Positions 36,670 to 44,922 of a stretch of DNA of 64,000 nucleotides are shown one piece after another (positions within the stretch are counted from its first letter, which is position 1; each line of letters starts with the position of its first letter). The DNA lies in assembly GCA_963724645.1 (NCBI GenBank), contig CAVRVJ010000003.1, forward strand, positions 62,001-126,000, in the 5' to 3' direction. The notes beneath the pieces were generated by a model, which did no database searches, was not told the origin of the DNA, and saw only the letters and a list, made by a program, of their open reading frames with translations. This DNA comes from CAVXSP01 sp963724645 (GTDB lineage Bacteria; Acidobacteriota; Vicinamibacteria; Vicinamibacterales; SCN-69-37). Made by a program: the position numbers and the translations under genes.

Positions 36670-37971
36670 CTAGATTCGCCGCACCAACCGGCGCGTGGTC
36701 GCGCTCGTGTTGCGCATGAGGATCAGCACGGCGACCACGGCCACGAGGGGGATGAGGCTCGCCGCGACCAGCACCGGCCCGAACGAGTACCGATCCGAAA
36801 TCGCTCCAGTGAGATAGGTCGCGCAGATTGTCACCGCGCCGGCCGCGGCCCCACCCATGCCGCTGACCGTTGCGACCGACGCGGGCCAGTACACGTCCGC
36901 GGGCAGGTTCAGCACCATCGTCGACGCGGCGGCGTAGGCGCAGGTCGAGACGGCGAATACTGCGGTCAACAGGAACAGGTCGTGAATGAAGAGGCTGAGC
37001 ATCAGACAGCTCATGCCGGCGCCGCCAGCGGCGAAGACCCACTTGCGGGCCCGACCGATCGACATGCCGCGGCGGATGAGCGCGCTCGAGATCCCGCCGC
37101 CGATGAAGTTACCCGCGTCCGCGGCGATGAACGGCACCCAGAACGCCAGCAGCGTCTCCTCGAGCTTGAACCCGCGCGCCAGCAGGAGCAGCGCGAACCA
37201 GTCGGTGATCAGAAACCACACGGGGTCGGTCAAGGCCTTGCCGATAATGACGCCCCAGGTCTGCGGAAGCTTCAGCAGGTCGCGGTATCTGACTGGCGGC
37301 CGGACGGCCGCGTCCTCGCCCAACGGACTCAGCACCTCCCGATCGGCAAGAATCTCCTGGCGCTCCTGCTCGGAAATCGAGGGATGGTCCTCAGGGCCGC
37401 GGTAGAACCGGCGGAAGAGCAGGAGCCAGAGGAATCCGAGCGAGCCGATGATGACGAACGCCGGCCGCCAGGTCCCGAACGTCCGATAGATTCCCCACAC
37501 CAGAAGCGGGGCGATCGCAGCTCCGATCGACGACCCGCTATCGAACAGCGCCACCGCCCATCCACTCTCGCGCCGGGGGAACCACTCGGCGACCGCCTTG
37601 GTAGCGCCGGGCCAGTTGGCCGCCTCACCAAGGCCGAGCAGGAAGCGAAAGCCCGCGAACGATCGAAGGCCTCCGGCGAGCGACGTGAGAACCGCAACCG
37701 TCGAATAGAAAGCGACTGTGAGACTCAACCCGACTCGAGTACCCACGCGATCCAGAAAGGGGCCGGCGCCAAGTTGCCCCACGGCGTACGCGACACGAAA
37801 CGCGATGATGACGAAGGCGTAGTCGGTGTTCGTCCAGCGATACTCGCCCTTGAGGATTGGAGCCAGGACACTGAGCGTCTGCCGATCCAGATAGTTGATG
37901 ACCGTGGACAGGAAGAGCAGGCCGCCGATGTACCAGCGAAGGTGTCCGAGTGTACGTGCTGGCGGAGGCAT
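36670..37971 (-). CDS. MFS transporter, hexuronate/anion:cation symporter type
   Basis: A 433-residue MFS carrier of the ACS (ExuT/phthalate) type. The first segment ends in VINYLDRQTLSVLAPIL, a family hallmark, followed by DRVGTRVGLSL (motif A), FRFLLGLGEAANWPGATKAVAEWFP (another hallmark) and the later half with FIAADAGNFIGGGISSALI. Substrates of the family are hexuronates, galactonate, glucarate and related sugar acids, driven by proton symport. It fits the sugar-acid theme of the window (aldolase-like protein, TIM barrels). It is convergent with the winged-helix regulator gene, 23 bp apart. Confidence 0.9.
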   Translation of the reverse strand: MPPPARTLGHLRWYIGGLLFLSTVINYLDRQTLSVLAPILKGEYRWTNTDYAFVIIAFRVAYAVGQLGAGPFLDRVGTRVGLSLTVAFYSTVAVLTSLAGGLRSFAGFRFLLGLGEAANWPGATKAVAEWFPRRESGWAVALFDSGSSIGAAIAPLLVWGIYRTFGTWRPAFVIIGSLGFLWLLLFRRFYRGPEDHPSISEQERQEILADREVLSPLGEDAAVRPPVRYRDLLKLPQTWGVIIGKALTDPVWFLITDWFALLLLARGFKLEETLLAFWVPFIAADAGNFIGGGISSALIRRGMSIGRARKWVFAAGGAGMSCLMLSLFIHDLFLLTAVFAVSTCAYAAASTMVLNLPADVYWPASVATVSGMGGAAAGAVTICATYLTGAISDRYSFGPVLVAASLIPLVAVVAVLILMRNTSATTRRLVRRI

Positions 37972-38038
37972 CGCGGCTGCGGGTCAACCCAGGCCGGCAG
38001 TGTGCTCAAGCATAGACGACCCGTGCCAACATACGAGC

Positions 38039-38707
38039 ATGTCTGTGATCCGAACCTATCGCGCCGGTGCCTCCATCGAAGACTTCTGCCGGGCGTGCAA
38101 GATGGATCGCGTCCACACGGTGATTGCCGCCAGTCCGGCCGGCGAGCCACTGCGCGTCGCGTGCGGCTACTGTCGCAGCGAGCACAACTACCGCGGCGGC
38201 CCGAGGACGGCCGTATCGGGTTCGACCTCTTCCACGCCCGACGATGCGGCCTTGCCCTCGGGGCGTCACGAAAACAGGGAGGCTCGCCGGATGCCATCCC
38301 GCGAGCCACTTCCCATCGTCAGCGATCGAGAAAGGACGGCGCCGCCCATCATGCTGCCGAACGAAAACGCCAACGACCTCGAACTGCTCTTGCGCCGCAT
38401 CATCCGCGAAGAAGCGGGAATCACCGCCGTCGCGCCTGCTGAAAAGTGGCGCGGCGGGACGCTGGTCCTCCGGCCGGGCACGGAAGGCCTGCAGGAGAAG
38501 AGCTGGCCGATCGAGACGTTCTTTCACAAAGTCGTCATGCTGCGGAACCGGCTGCGCACGCTCGAGCAGCAGGTGAACGCGTCCGAATTGCCCGACGACG
38601 TGAAGGTCAAACTTCAGGGGTACGTCAGCGGCTGCTATGGCTCGCTGACGAGCTTCAACATTCTCTTCGCGGAGGACGCCGACGGGTTCAAGGGAAGCGG
38701 CGAATAA
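38039..38707 (+). CDS. Conserved zinc-ribbon protein of unknown function
   Basis: A 222-residue protein. The N-terminus has a four-cysteine ribbon: Cys17 and Cys20 (FCRACKMDR), Cys42 and Cys45 (ACGYCRSEHNYRGG). A variable Ser/Thr/Arg-rich linker (about 55-105) follows. The C-terminal helical domain begins with LELLLRRIIREEAG and contains RWRGGTLVLRPG-like and TFFHKVVMLRNRLRTLEQQVNAS (coiled-coil-like) segments. I do not recognise a named family, though proteins of this look occur in Acidobacteriota. A nucleic-acid or protein-binding role is a guess from the ribbon. It is divergent from the MFS gene and convergent with the DCC gene. Confidence 0.8.
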   Translation: MSVIRTYRAGASIEDFCRACKMDRVHTVIAASPAGEPLRVACGYCRSEHNYRGGPRTAVSGSTSSTPDDAALPSGRHENREARRMPSREPLPIVSDRERTAPPIMLPNENANDLELLLRRIIREEAGITAVAPAEKWRGGTLVLRPGTEGLQEKSWPIETFFHKVVMLRNRLRTLEQQVNASELPDDVKVKLQGYVSGCYGSLTSFNILFAEDADGFKGSGE

Positions 38708-38760
38708 AGCGATCCCACGTGGATCATGGGAAGAGCGGCTGCAGCCTGCGCCCTGGGCCG

Positions 38761-39165
38761 TCAAATCAGCCGGTCGCGAATCTCCGGCGGCGGAATCTGG
38801 CAGGCATTTGACCGGCCCGCGATGCGATGTCGAATCGCGGTCACGACGCGGTACACCGCGTCGCGTACGGGCGCAGGCACGAACAGAAACACGCGGAGCA
38901 GCGACCACGGAAACGACAGCCGGCTCGCGATCCGGAGTGACGCGGTCGATCGCAGGTACACCCGGCCGCCCTCGATCAGGATGATGCTGCGCGCGGTTGC
39001 CCGCGTGACACCGTGCCGTGCAAGGAGCGCCTCGGCCTGCGGGGTCTGCGACGCACCGAACCGGAAGTACGCGGAAGGGTCCCGCTTCGCCATGAAGATG
39101 ACCGAACGCTCGCAGAACGCGCAGGTGCCATCGAACAACACGATGCCATGGTTCCCTGAATCCAT
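38761..39165 (-). CDS. Thiol-disulfide oxidoreductase of the DCC family (DUF393)
   Basis: A 134-residue protein with the family opening IVLFDGTCAFCER, where Cys15 and Cys18 form the CxxC redox pair after the conserved Asp12. The later SIILIEGGRVYLRSTASLRI block and the hydrophobic FPWSLLRVFLFVPAPVRDAVY segment also match. Members are thioredoxin-like and possibly membrane-associated; substrates are unknown. The gene is followed by the convergent zinc-ribbon gene and is divergent from the aldose epimerase gene. Complete and apparently intact. Confidence 0.9.
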   Translation of the reverse strand: MDSGNHGIVLFDGTCAFCERSVIFMAKRDPSAYFRFGASQTPQAEALLARHGVTRATARSIILIEGGRVYLRSTASLRIASRLSFPWSLLRVFLFVPAPVRDAVYRVVTAIRHRIAGRSNACQIPPPEIRDRLI

Positions 39166-39222
39166 TCGCGGCCTCGATTATCTCTCCGCGGGATAGGATT
39201 GACGCGAGCCACTCGAGCCTTA

Positions 39223-40020
39223 ATGAAGAACGAGCGAAATGACGCCACCTGCGTGCTGAGTTGCGGCGGATCCGTAGTCTCCGGTGCGTCCCGATCGAGG
39301 CGCACTCGTGTCGCGGCTCAACGTGCGCGGCGTCGATGTCCTGTACCTGGAGGAGGCGACGCTGGATCTGCCATCCGGGGCGGTCCGGGGCGGTGTGCCG
39401 CTCCTGTTCCCGTTTGCTGGAGAGCTGCTGAATGGCCGCCTGCTGGCGGCCGGCACCGAGATGCCGCGCCACGGGTTCGCGCGCCGCAAGGCCTGGCAAG
39501 TGGCGGACCGCACCGCCAGCGCAATCACGCATGCGGCTCGACCCCGATGCCGAGACGCGGATTGGTTACCCGTTCGAGTTTCAAGCGGCCCAGATCGTGA
39601 CGGCGACCCCAGGCGGCGTGCGGATCGATCTCCATGTCGAGAATCGCGATGCGCGGCCGCTTCCGATCGCGCCTGGCTGGCACCCCTATTTTCCGTGCCC
39701 TTCTTACGAGAAGCTCGACTGTCTCCGCCAGGTGCTGACGGCGAACGACCTCCCGTCATCCGAGCCCGTCGCCTGCGATGTCAACATTCCGGCGCCCGCC
39801 GATCGGCCGGGTGGACTTCGATCTGCCGGGGGTCGGACGCATCTCCTTGACGTTCGGCCCGGAGCTGAAGACGCTCGAAGTCTGGACGCTGTCCGGCAAG
39901 GATTTTGTGTGTATCGAGCCGTGGACGGGCCCGTCGAATGTCATCAACACGAGCGACGGCCTGAGCGTCGCTCCGGGCGAACGGATGCAGTTCTGGATGG
40001 CGATCGAGGCACGTCCGTAG
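39223..40020 (+). pseudogene. Aldose 1-epimerase-like protein with three +1 frameshifts
   Basis: Four frame segments together give a complete mutarotase. ATG 39223 opens NERNDATCVLSCGGSVVS. The frame then moves +1 near 39290 (extra G in TCCGGTG) to RPDRGALVSRLNVRGVDVLYL and GGVPLLFPFAGELLNG. It moves again near 39528 to MRLDPDAETRIGYPFEFQ and APGWHPYFPCP, which holds the substrate-site His of the family. The third shift, near 39795 (extra C in GCGCCCG), leads to PPIGRVDFDLPGVG and CIEPWTGPSNVINT with the catalytic-region Glu. Restored length is about 265 residues. The reaction would be anomer interconversion of an aldose. The density of shifts is odd because each flanking segment is well conserved. 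Confidence 0.8.
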
Positions 40021-40092
40021 GGTGTCCCGGGATTTTCTTTTCGAGTGTCGATCCGGGCACCCGTCATTCGACGAGAGAGTGAGGAGGCCTGA

Positions 40093-40569
40093 ATGCCGAA
40101 GATCACCCCGTTCCTGTGGTTCAACGACAACGCCGAGGAGGCGATGAATTTCTACGTGTCCATCTTCAAGGACTCGAAAACCGTCAGCGTCAGCCGGTAC
40201 GGCGAGGCGGGGCCCGGGCCCAAGGGATCGGTCATGACGGCTTCGTTTCAGCTCGCCGGGCAGAACTTCGTCGCGCTCAACGGCGGTCCGAAGTACAAGT
40301 TTACGCCCGCGATCTCGTTCGTCGTGAACTGCGAATCCCAGCAGGAAGTCGACCACTTCTGGGAGAAGCTCTCGGCGGGCGGCAGAGAAGACCAATGCGG
40401 CTGGCTGACGGACAAGTTCGGCCTGTCCTGGCAAATCGTGCCAACGGTGCTGATGAATCTGCTGCAGGACAAGGACGCGGCCAGGGCAAAGCGCGTCATG
40501 AGCGCCATGCTTCAGATGAAAAAGATCGACATCGCCGCGTTGAAGCGGGCCGCCGACCAGACGGCGTAG
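40093..40569 (+). CDS. PhnB-like VOC-superfamily protein (3-demethylubiquinone methyltransferase-like)
   Basis: A 158-residue VOC protein: PKITPFLWFNDNAEEAMNFY at the start, VMTASFQLAGQNFVALNGGP in the middle, ISFVVNCESQQEVDHFWEKL, and the end block CGWLTDKFGLSWQIVP. These are the marks of the PhnB/PF06983 group, which is commonly mis-named as a methyltransferase. GAGGAGG stands before the ATG. Function is unknown. Comparison with this intact gene makes clear what is missing from the remnant at 2146, although the two belong to different branches. It stands 72 bp after the aldose epimerase gene. Confidence 0.9.
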   Translation: MPKITPFLWFNDNAEEAMNFYVSIFKDSKTVSVSRYGEAGPGPKGSVMTASFQLAGQNFVALNGGPKYKFTPAISFVVNCESQQEVDHFWEKLSAGGREDQCGWLTDKFGLSWQIVPTVLMNLLQDKDAARAKRVMSAMLQMKKIDIAALKRAADQTA

Positions 40570-40599
40570 GCACTACTGTCGGCTTTTCACGAGTCATGG

Positions 40600-40788
40600 T
40601 CACCTTGGAGGGATGAAGGGCATGAAGGCGGCGGCCGGCCTGAGACCGAGAAACAGATGCCAGAAACGAGCACGCCAAAGGTGCTTCACGGCGTGTTCGT
40701 TTCCGGGGATCTGTTTCTCAGTCAGGCCGCCAGAGGCGGCCCAGGCCGGCCGTCTGCCCACTCCATGTCCTTCAACTCTCCAAGGTGG
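40600..40788. repeat. Large imperfect inverted repeat at convergent gene ends
   Basis: The left half (from CACCTTGGAG at 40601 to CACGCC at 40676) is matched in reverse complement by the right half (from GGCGTG at 40690 to CTCCAAGG at 40785). Paired words include GGCCGGCCTG, GAGAAACAGAT and AAACGA/GCACGCC-type blocks. The right arm has about 17 extra bases. The element fills the whole gap between the VOC stop and the end of the TIM-barrel gene (40795). A palindromic mobile repeat or a bidirectional terminator hairpin are the likely readings. Confidence 0.8.
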
Positions 40789-40794
40789 GAATCT

Positions 40795-41703
40795 TCAGCG
40801 TGCGACTGCTGTCAGACCCTTCATGTACAGAAGGGCCTGGCGCACCAGGTCGTCGATGTGGGACATCGGCGCCAGTTCCAGATCATGGCCGAGATGTACA
40901 GGGCCGCACACGGGATACACCAGGTAGCCCGAGTACCCGGCCGCCTTCAGCGCACAGACGAAAGACCGATGATCCACGTGGCCCTGTCCGAGCGGACAGA
41001 ATTCCCAATCGGTGTACTTGATCCACCCTTTGGGGTTGAAGAACTCCAGATGAGACGCAAGCGTGCGGAAGTCTTCCAGATGGGAATGCACCAGCAAGGG
41101 GCCGCAGTCGCGAACGGCTTGTTCCATGGGCTCGTCGGCCCACCACAAGCAATGGGGATCGATGCAGGCCTTCAGCGCCGGTGAGGCGACCTCCTGGATC
41201 ATCTCGAGCACGTTGCGGTAGGAGTGCATGATGGGCGCGTGATTCTGCAGCGCGAGCACCACGCCGGCCTGTTCCGCCGCGCCCGACGCGCGCTTCAATG
41301 CCTCCTTGGCCCAGTTCCACTGCTGCAGATAGCTGGCATCCGTGCGCATGCTCTCGAAGCCGTTGGCGAACACGCGGACGATCGGCGCGCCAACGTCCTT
41401 CGCCAGCTGAATCGTCTCCACAAGATGCAGCAGGCACCATTCCCGGATGCGGGCGTCGGGAAACGAAAAATCGGTCTGCCCGCCGATGGCGGCAATCTCG
41501 ATGCGTTCTGCTTCGGCGAGACGACGCACTCGAATCCGTGCCTCGCGATCCATCTCCAACGGGCTGGCATGGGGCGCCCTGCCAAGGAGCTCGAGGCCGT
41601 CGAATCCCAGGGCGGCGGCCTTCGGAAGCATTTCTTCTATCGTCAGCGCCCTGCCGGAGTAAAAGAACCCGGCATAGGTCACGCTCATCAATCCCAGTTT
41701 CAT
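40795..41703 (-). CDS. Sugar phosphate isomerase/epimerase-like TIM barrel with altered metal site
   Basis: A 302-residue cytoplasmic TIM barrel: LGLMSVTYAGFFYSG at the start, then ALGFDGLELLGRAPHAS. The first metal ligand is replaced by Gln153 (LALQNHAP, where Glu is usual). Asp182 (CIDPHC) and His208 (VHSHLED) are kept. The last Glu is replaced by Pro264 (YLVYPVCGP). The usual divalent metal site is thus half missing, so the protein may bind metal differently or have lost isomerase activity. It lies 70 bp downstream of the next TIM-barrel gene on the same strand, so the two could act together. The stop borders the large inverted repeat. Confidence 0.85.
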   Translation of the reverse strand: MKLGLMSVTYAGFFYSGRALTIEEMLPKAAALGFDGLELLGRAPHASPLEMDREARIRVRRLAEAERIEIAAIGGQTDFSFPDARIREWCLLHLVETIQLAKDVGAPIVRVFANGFESMRTDASYLQQWNWAKEALKRASGAAEQAGVVLALQNHAPIMHSYRNVLEMIQEVASPALKACIDPHCLWWADEPMEQAVRDCGPLLVHSHLEDFRTLASHLEFFNPKGWIKYTDWEFCPLGQGHVDHRSFVCALKAAGYSGYLVYPVCGPVHLGHDLELAPMSHIDDLVRQALLYMKGLTAVAR

Positions 41704-41776
41704 AAGGAGAAGGACAGACGGGAGATGGGGCGACGGCAGCCGGGCACGACCGCCGCCGCTCCTTGGACCGCTGGGG

Positions 41777-43027
41777 CTAGGCCAACACGGCCCTGCAGAA
41801 CTCGACGCTCTTCTTTACTTCCTGCACGGCGTCCGATGCCGCCGGGATGGGTGACTCGAGCTCGATGCTCGCCGGGAATTTCCACTTGTTCTTCTTCAAC
41901 GTCAGCAGAATGTCCTTGATCTGGCCGTCGCCCGTGCCAAACGGCACGGTCAGCGAGCAGTGTTCCGGGAGTGTCCGATCCTTCAGATGGAAGCTCGCGA
42001 TCCGATCGTGAAACTTCTCGAGGAACTGAATTGGCGTCCCGCCCTTGTTACCTGCCGCGACGTAGTGGCCAAGGTCGACATTCGACATGTTCCACTTCGA
42101 CATCGCCAGCGCTTCGTCGAAGATCGACATGCTGCCCTGGGCATGTGTGTGGTAGGCGACGTACAGCTTGTGCTTCTCAGCGAACTGCGCCATGCGCTTG
42201 AGCATGGCCGTGCCGTCCGGCCCCGGGTTCGGCAGCTCCATCGTCGTGTGCGTGGCCCCGAGCGTTGACGCGACGTTGAACAAATAGTCCAGCTCCTCGT
42301 CGGATGTCTGCAGGTTCTTCTGCATGCCGTCCGATTTGTAGGCGTAGATCGTCACGCCGGCGGCGTTGTACATCTTGCGGAGCGCCTTGAACTTGTCCAT
42401 CGACACGGACGTGCGCCATTTCTTCAGGGCGTCCTGGTACGCCTGCTGTTCGGGCGACGCCTGACCGCGACCGCCGCCACCACCGCCGCCACGGCGCGCC
42501 GCCGCGTCAGCACCGCCGGCCGCCGCGGCGCCGCCCGCCGCAGCGCCGGGAGCGCCACCAGGCGCGCCAGGCGCAGCGGCTCTCGCGCCTCGGCCGCCAG
42601 GGCAGGGCTGACCGTTGAACGACGGTTGACCAGGTTCCAGAGGCGGTGGAGCCGGTACCGCACCCGCTGCGGCGGCGGCTTCAGGAGCGCCGCCTCGTGC
42701 GCGTCCACCACCGCCGGGACCTGCAGCGCCGCCGGGGCCCCCGCCACGCGGCGGCGCTTCTGGCGCGCCGGCGAATTTCTCCGCGGGACCGTCCATCAGC
42801 TCGATCCCGCTGATTCCAGAATCAAGCACGTACTTGAGCGTGGCTTCGCCGCTCTGATCCGGCATCGATCGATAGCTGTAGGTGATGACGCCGATCTGGA
42901 CGCCGCTGAACTTGGAGTTCGGCTTCGCCTGGAACAAAGACGACCCGAACAGGGGCGTTTCGAGAAGCGCCGCAGCAGGTAGACCGGCGAGCGCCAGCTT
43001 TCCGAAGTCACGTCTTGTGTAGTTCAT
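41777..43027 (-). CDS. Tat-exported TIM-barrel isomerase-like protein with Gly/Ala/Pro-rich insert
   Basis: A 416-residue protein from ATG 43027 (Tat signal TRRDFGKLALAG, RR at 5-6). The TIM barrel starts at about 42 (GVQIGVITYSYRSMPD). It is split by a low-complexity insert of about 100 residues (87-189) made almost only of Gly, Ala, Pro and Arg, and resumes at SPEQQAYQDALKKW. Later blocks keep AYHTHAQ, VDLGHYVAAGN (Asp), ASFHLKDR (His) and SIELESP (Glu). The insert replaces a loop between early strands and would be disordered. The upstream frame (to 43081) has no start signal. It likely forms an operon with the following TIM-barrel gene. Confidence 0.85.
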   Translation of the reverse strand: MNYTRRDFGKLALAGLPAAALLETPLFGSSLFQAKPNSKFSGVQIGVITYSYRSMPDQSGEATLKYVLDSGISGIELMDGPAEKFAGAPEAPPRGGGPGGAAGPGGGGRARGGAPEAAAAAGAVPAPPPLEPGQPSFNGQPCPGGRGARAAAPGAPGGAPGAAAGGAAAAGGADAAARRGGGGGGGRGQASPEQQAYQDALKKWRTSVSMDKFKALRKMYNAAGVTIYAYKSDGMQKNLQTSDEELDYLFNVASTLGATHTTMELPNPGPDGTAMLKRMAQFAEKHKLYVAYHTHAQGSMSIFDEALAMSKWNMSNVDLGHYVAAGNKGGTPIQFLEKFHDRIASFHLKDRTLPEHCSLTVPFGTGDGQIKDILLTLKKNKWKFPASIELESPIPAASDAVQEVKKSVEFCRAVLA

Positions 43028-43170
43028 ATGCCCTCCAGGCACTTGCCGAGACCCTTCCTGGACACGGTCCGACGGCTGCAATCGATTGCCACGCGACCGT
43101 AGCCCATCGAAACAGCAGAAGTCAAATGTCGCGCCGGTCGGTTCAGCGTCGTTCGAAGGCCTGCGCGGAT

Positions 43171-44683
43171 CTACAGGCCGAGGAGCTTACGCAGGCGCGG
43201 TCGGGCACGATGCCAGGCCTTGGAGAAGTGCGCGTCCATGCGCCGCTCGGCCAGCCACGATCCACCGTAGGCCAGCACCAGTCCAGTCAGAATAACGGGC
43301 CAATGCGCGCTGAGCACGTTGAAGCTGGCGTCGAACAGCGCCCGCCGCGACGGGATGATGTCAAAGTACTGGGCCGTCTCGACCGCGCGCTTCTCAAATC
43401 CCCACCGCTCACGAGCCACCGCGATCGCAAAGAACAGCACTGTTGCCAGAAACGTGTAGTACGAGGCCAGGGCGACGCCAATCCATCTCTGCACCCCAGC
43501 GGTGAGCGGAGCGGATCCGCGTGCGACTTCACGCGTCAGCTCTGGAATCTCGGCGAGCCCCGGGAACGGGTGGGTCGTGTACACGGCCTGACAGCCAGGC
43601 GGGATATTGCCAGGAGCGTAACCGGCCGTTCCGCGGGAGCAGCGCTCGAACACGCTCGCGTGGATCTTGGGCGCCATGTGGTGTGACTGACAGAGCTCGG
43701 CGATGTTCCTCGGCTTCCAGCGATAGAAGACCGCGACGCCCGCCCGGGAGTTGTAGAGTTCGTCATCCACCGAGTGACATTGCCGGTAGTACAGCCGCTC
43801 GCTCGGTACGAAGCGCAGGCCGGCTCGTTCCGCGTGCATCATCATCCAGTCCAGGGCCACCAGGGACATCCCCTGTTTCGGGTACCCGCCCCCCACGTTG
43901 GAATGGACGCCCGCGAACCACACTTGCTGAATCCGGCGGTCGCCTTCCGGCTCGTCCCACAACACGGGCATGAAACTCTCGCGTTGCTCATCAATCGCCA
44001 GTGCGTGGCAGGCGCGCTTCACACGGGGGTTGAGCGTCAGGTCTGTGAACTTGAACCGGTGGACAAAAGAGTTCCAGAAGTCGCCAATGTGAAACGGCAG
44101 TCCAACGGCGTCCACGGTGTCCCAGACGCCGACGAACTCAACGCCGACCCTTCCGTCCGGCGAGAGCTGGGGATGCCTGACCGCGTGCGCAGTCCTGAAC
44201 CCGTCTCCGACCACTCGCTTCCCAAACAACACCCGCGACAGCACGACCTGATACTTCCGGCGGTACTCCGTGTACGCCTGTGACACCTTCCGTTGCAGGT
44301 CCGCCTCCGAGTCGCATTTCGCAACGTCGACAAGGCCGCACGTGTCGATCAGCCCGGCGAGCGTTCTGACCGTGAACGCGCCACGACTGAAACCGAAGAA
44401 GAACAACTTGTCGCCCGGCTCATAGATCCTGGAAATCGCCGCATAGATCTGCCGCACGTTCCGGGCAAGCCCCCACCCCGTCGCGCCCGTAAAGGCGCGC
44501 CACCATTTCAGGCTTTCAGTTCCGACGCCGTCGTGATAGCCGGCGACCTGCGGCGTCAGCGCCGCATTCACACGATGGCCGTTCTGATCGACCGCCTCGT
44601 ACAGACTTGAAGACGTTCGTGCCCCTCCCTTTGATGGCGGAATTCCCGGTGCCGTCCGCGCACACCACGATGTGTTTCAACAT
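43171..44683 (-). pseudogene. DUF2235 alpha/beta hydrolase with C-terminal membrane segments, one +1 frameshift
   Basis: The first 25 residues from ATG 44683 (LKHIVVCADGTGNSAIKGRG, then TNVFK) are the exact opening of DUF2235 hydrolases. The frame then shifts +1 near 44604-44608 (removing the T of AAGTCTG gives KLYEAVDQNG). The rest runs from NAALTPQVAGYHDGVG through the nucleophile elbow FFGFSRGAFTVRTLAG, VEFVGVWDTVDAVG and WFAGVHSNVGGGYP to two C-terminal hydrophobic segments (YYTFLATVLFFAIAVA and WPVILTGLVLAYGG). Restored length is about 503 residues. Relatives include type VI secretion phospholipase effectors (Tle1-like), but no T6SS gene is near, so a housekeeping membrane lipase is equally possible. 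Confidence 0.8.
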
Positions 44684-44922
44684 ACGGGCTCGCTCGATGC
44701 CGCCGCTCCCGGCAGGGAGAACATCGACGCCTGGGCGCGCGTCGAACGTCTTCGCCGTCAGGGGCAGGTGCGTGGCCGCGCCGGACCGCTGGAGATCGAC
44801 AAGGCGGTCGACAAGACTGCGGGACCGGGGAGGGCTGCGCGCGTCCAGCGCTCGCTTCCTCTACACGGGCGCCGAATGGATGTCCATGTTACATCGGTGG
44901 AAGGGGGCTCCAGTGACTGGAC

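Noticed and set aside
36982..38442. Plus-strand open frame of 486 codons over the second MFS gene and the zinc-ribbon gene
   Set aside because: It crosses two supported genes on different strands and has a Glu/Arg/Gln-rich shadow composition.
43171..44683. Type VI secretion effector island
   Set aside because: Only the DUF2235 hydrolase is present; no VgrG, PAAR, Hcp or immunity gene was seen nearby.
44684..44922. Possible small plus-strand gene between the DUF2235 and Rieske genes
   Set aside because: An open frame exists, but it lacks a ribosome site and any recognisable motif, and it overlaps both neighbours.
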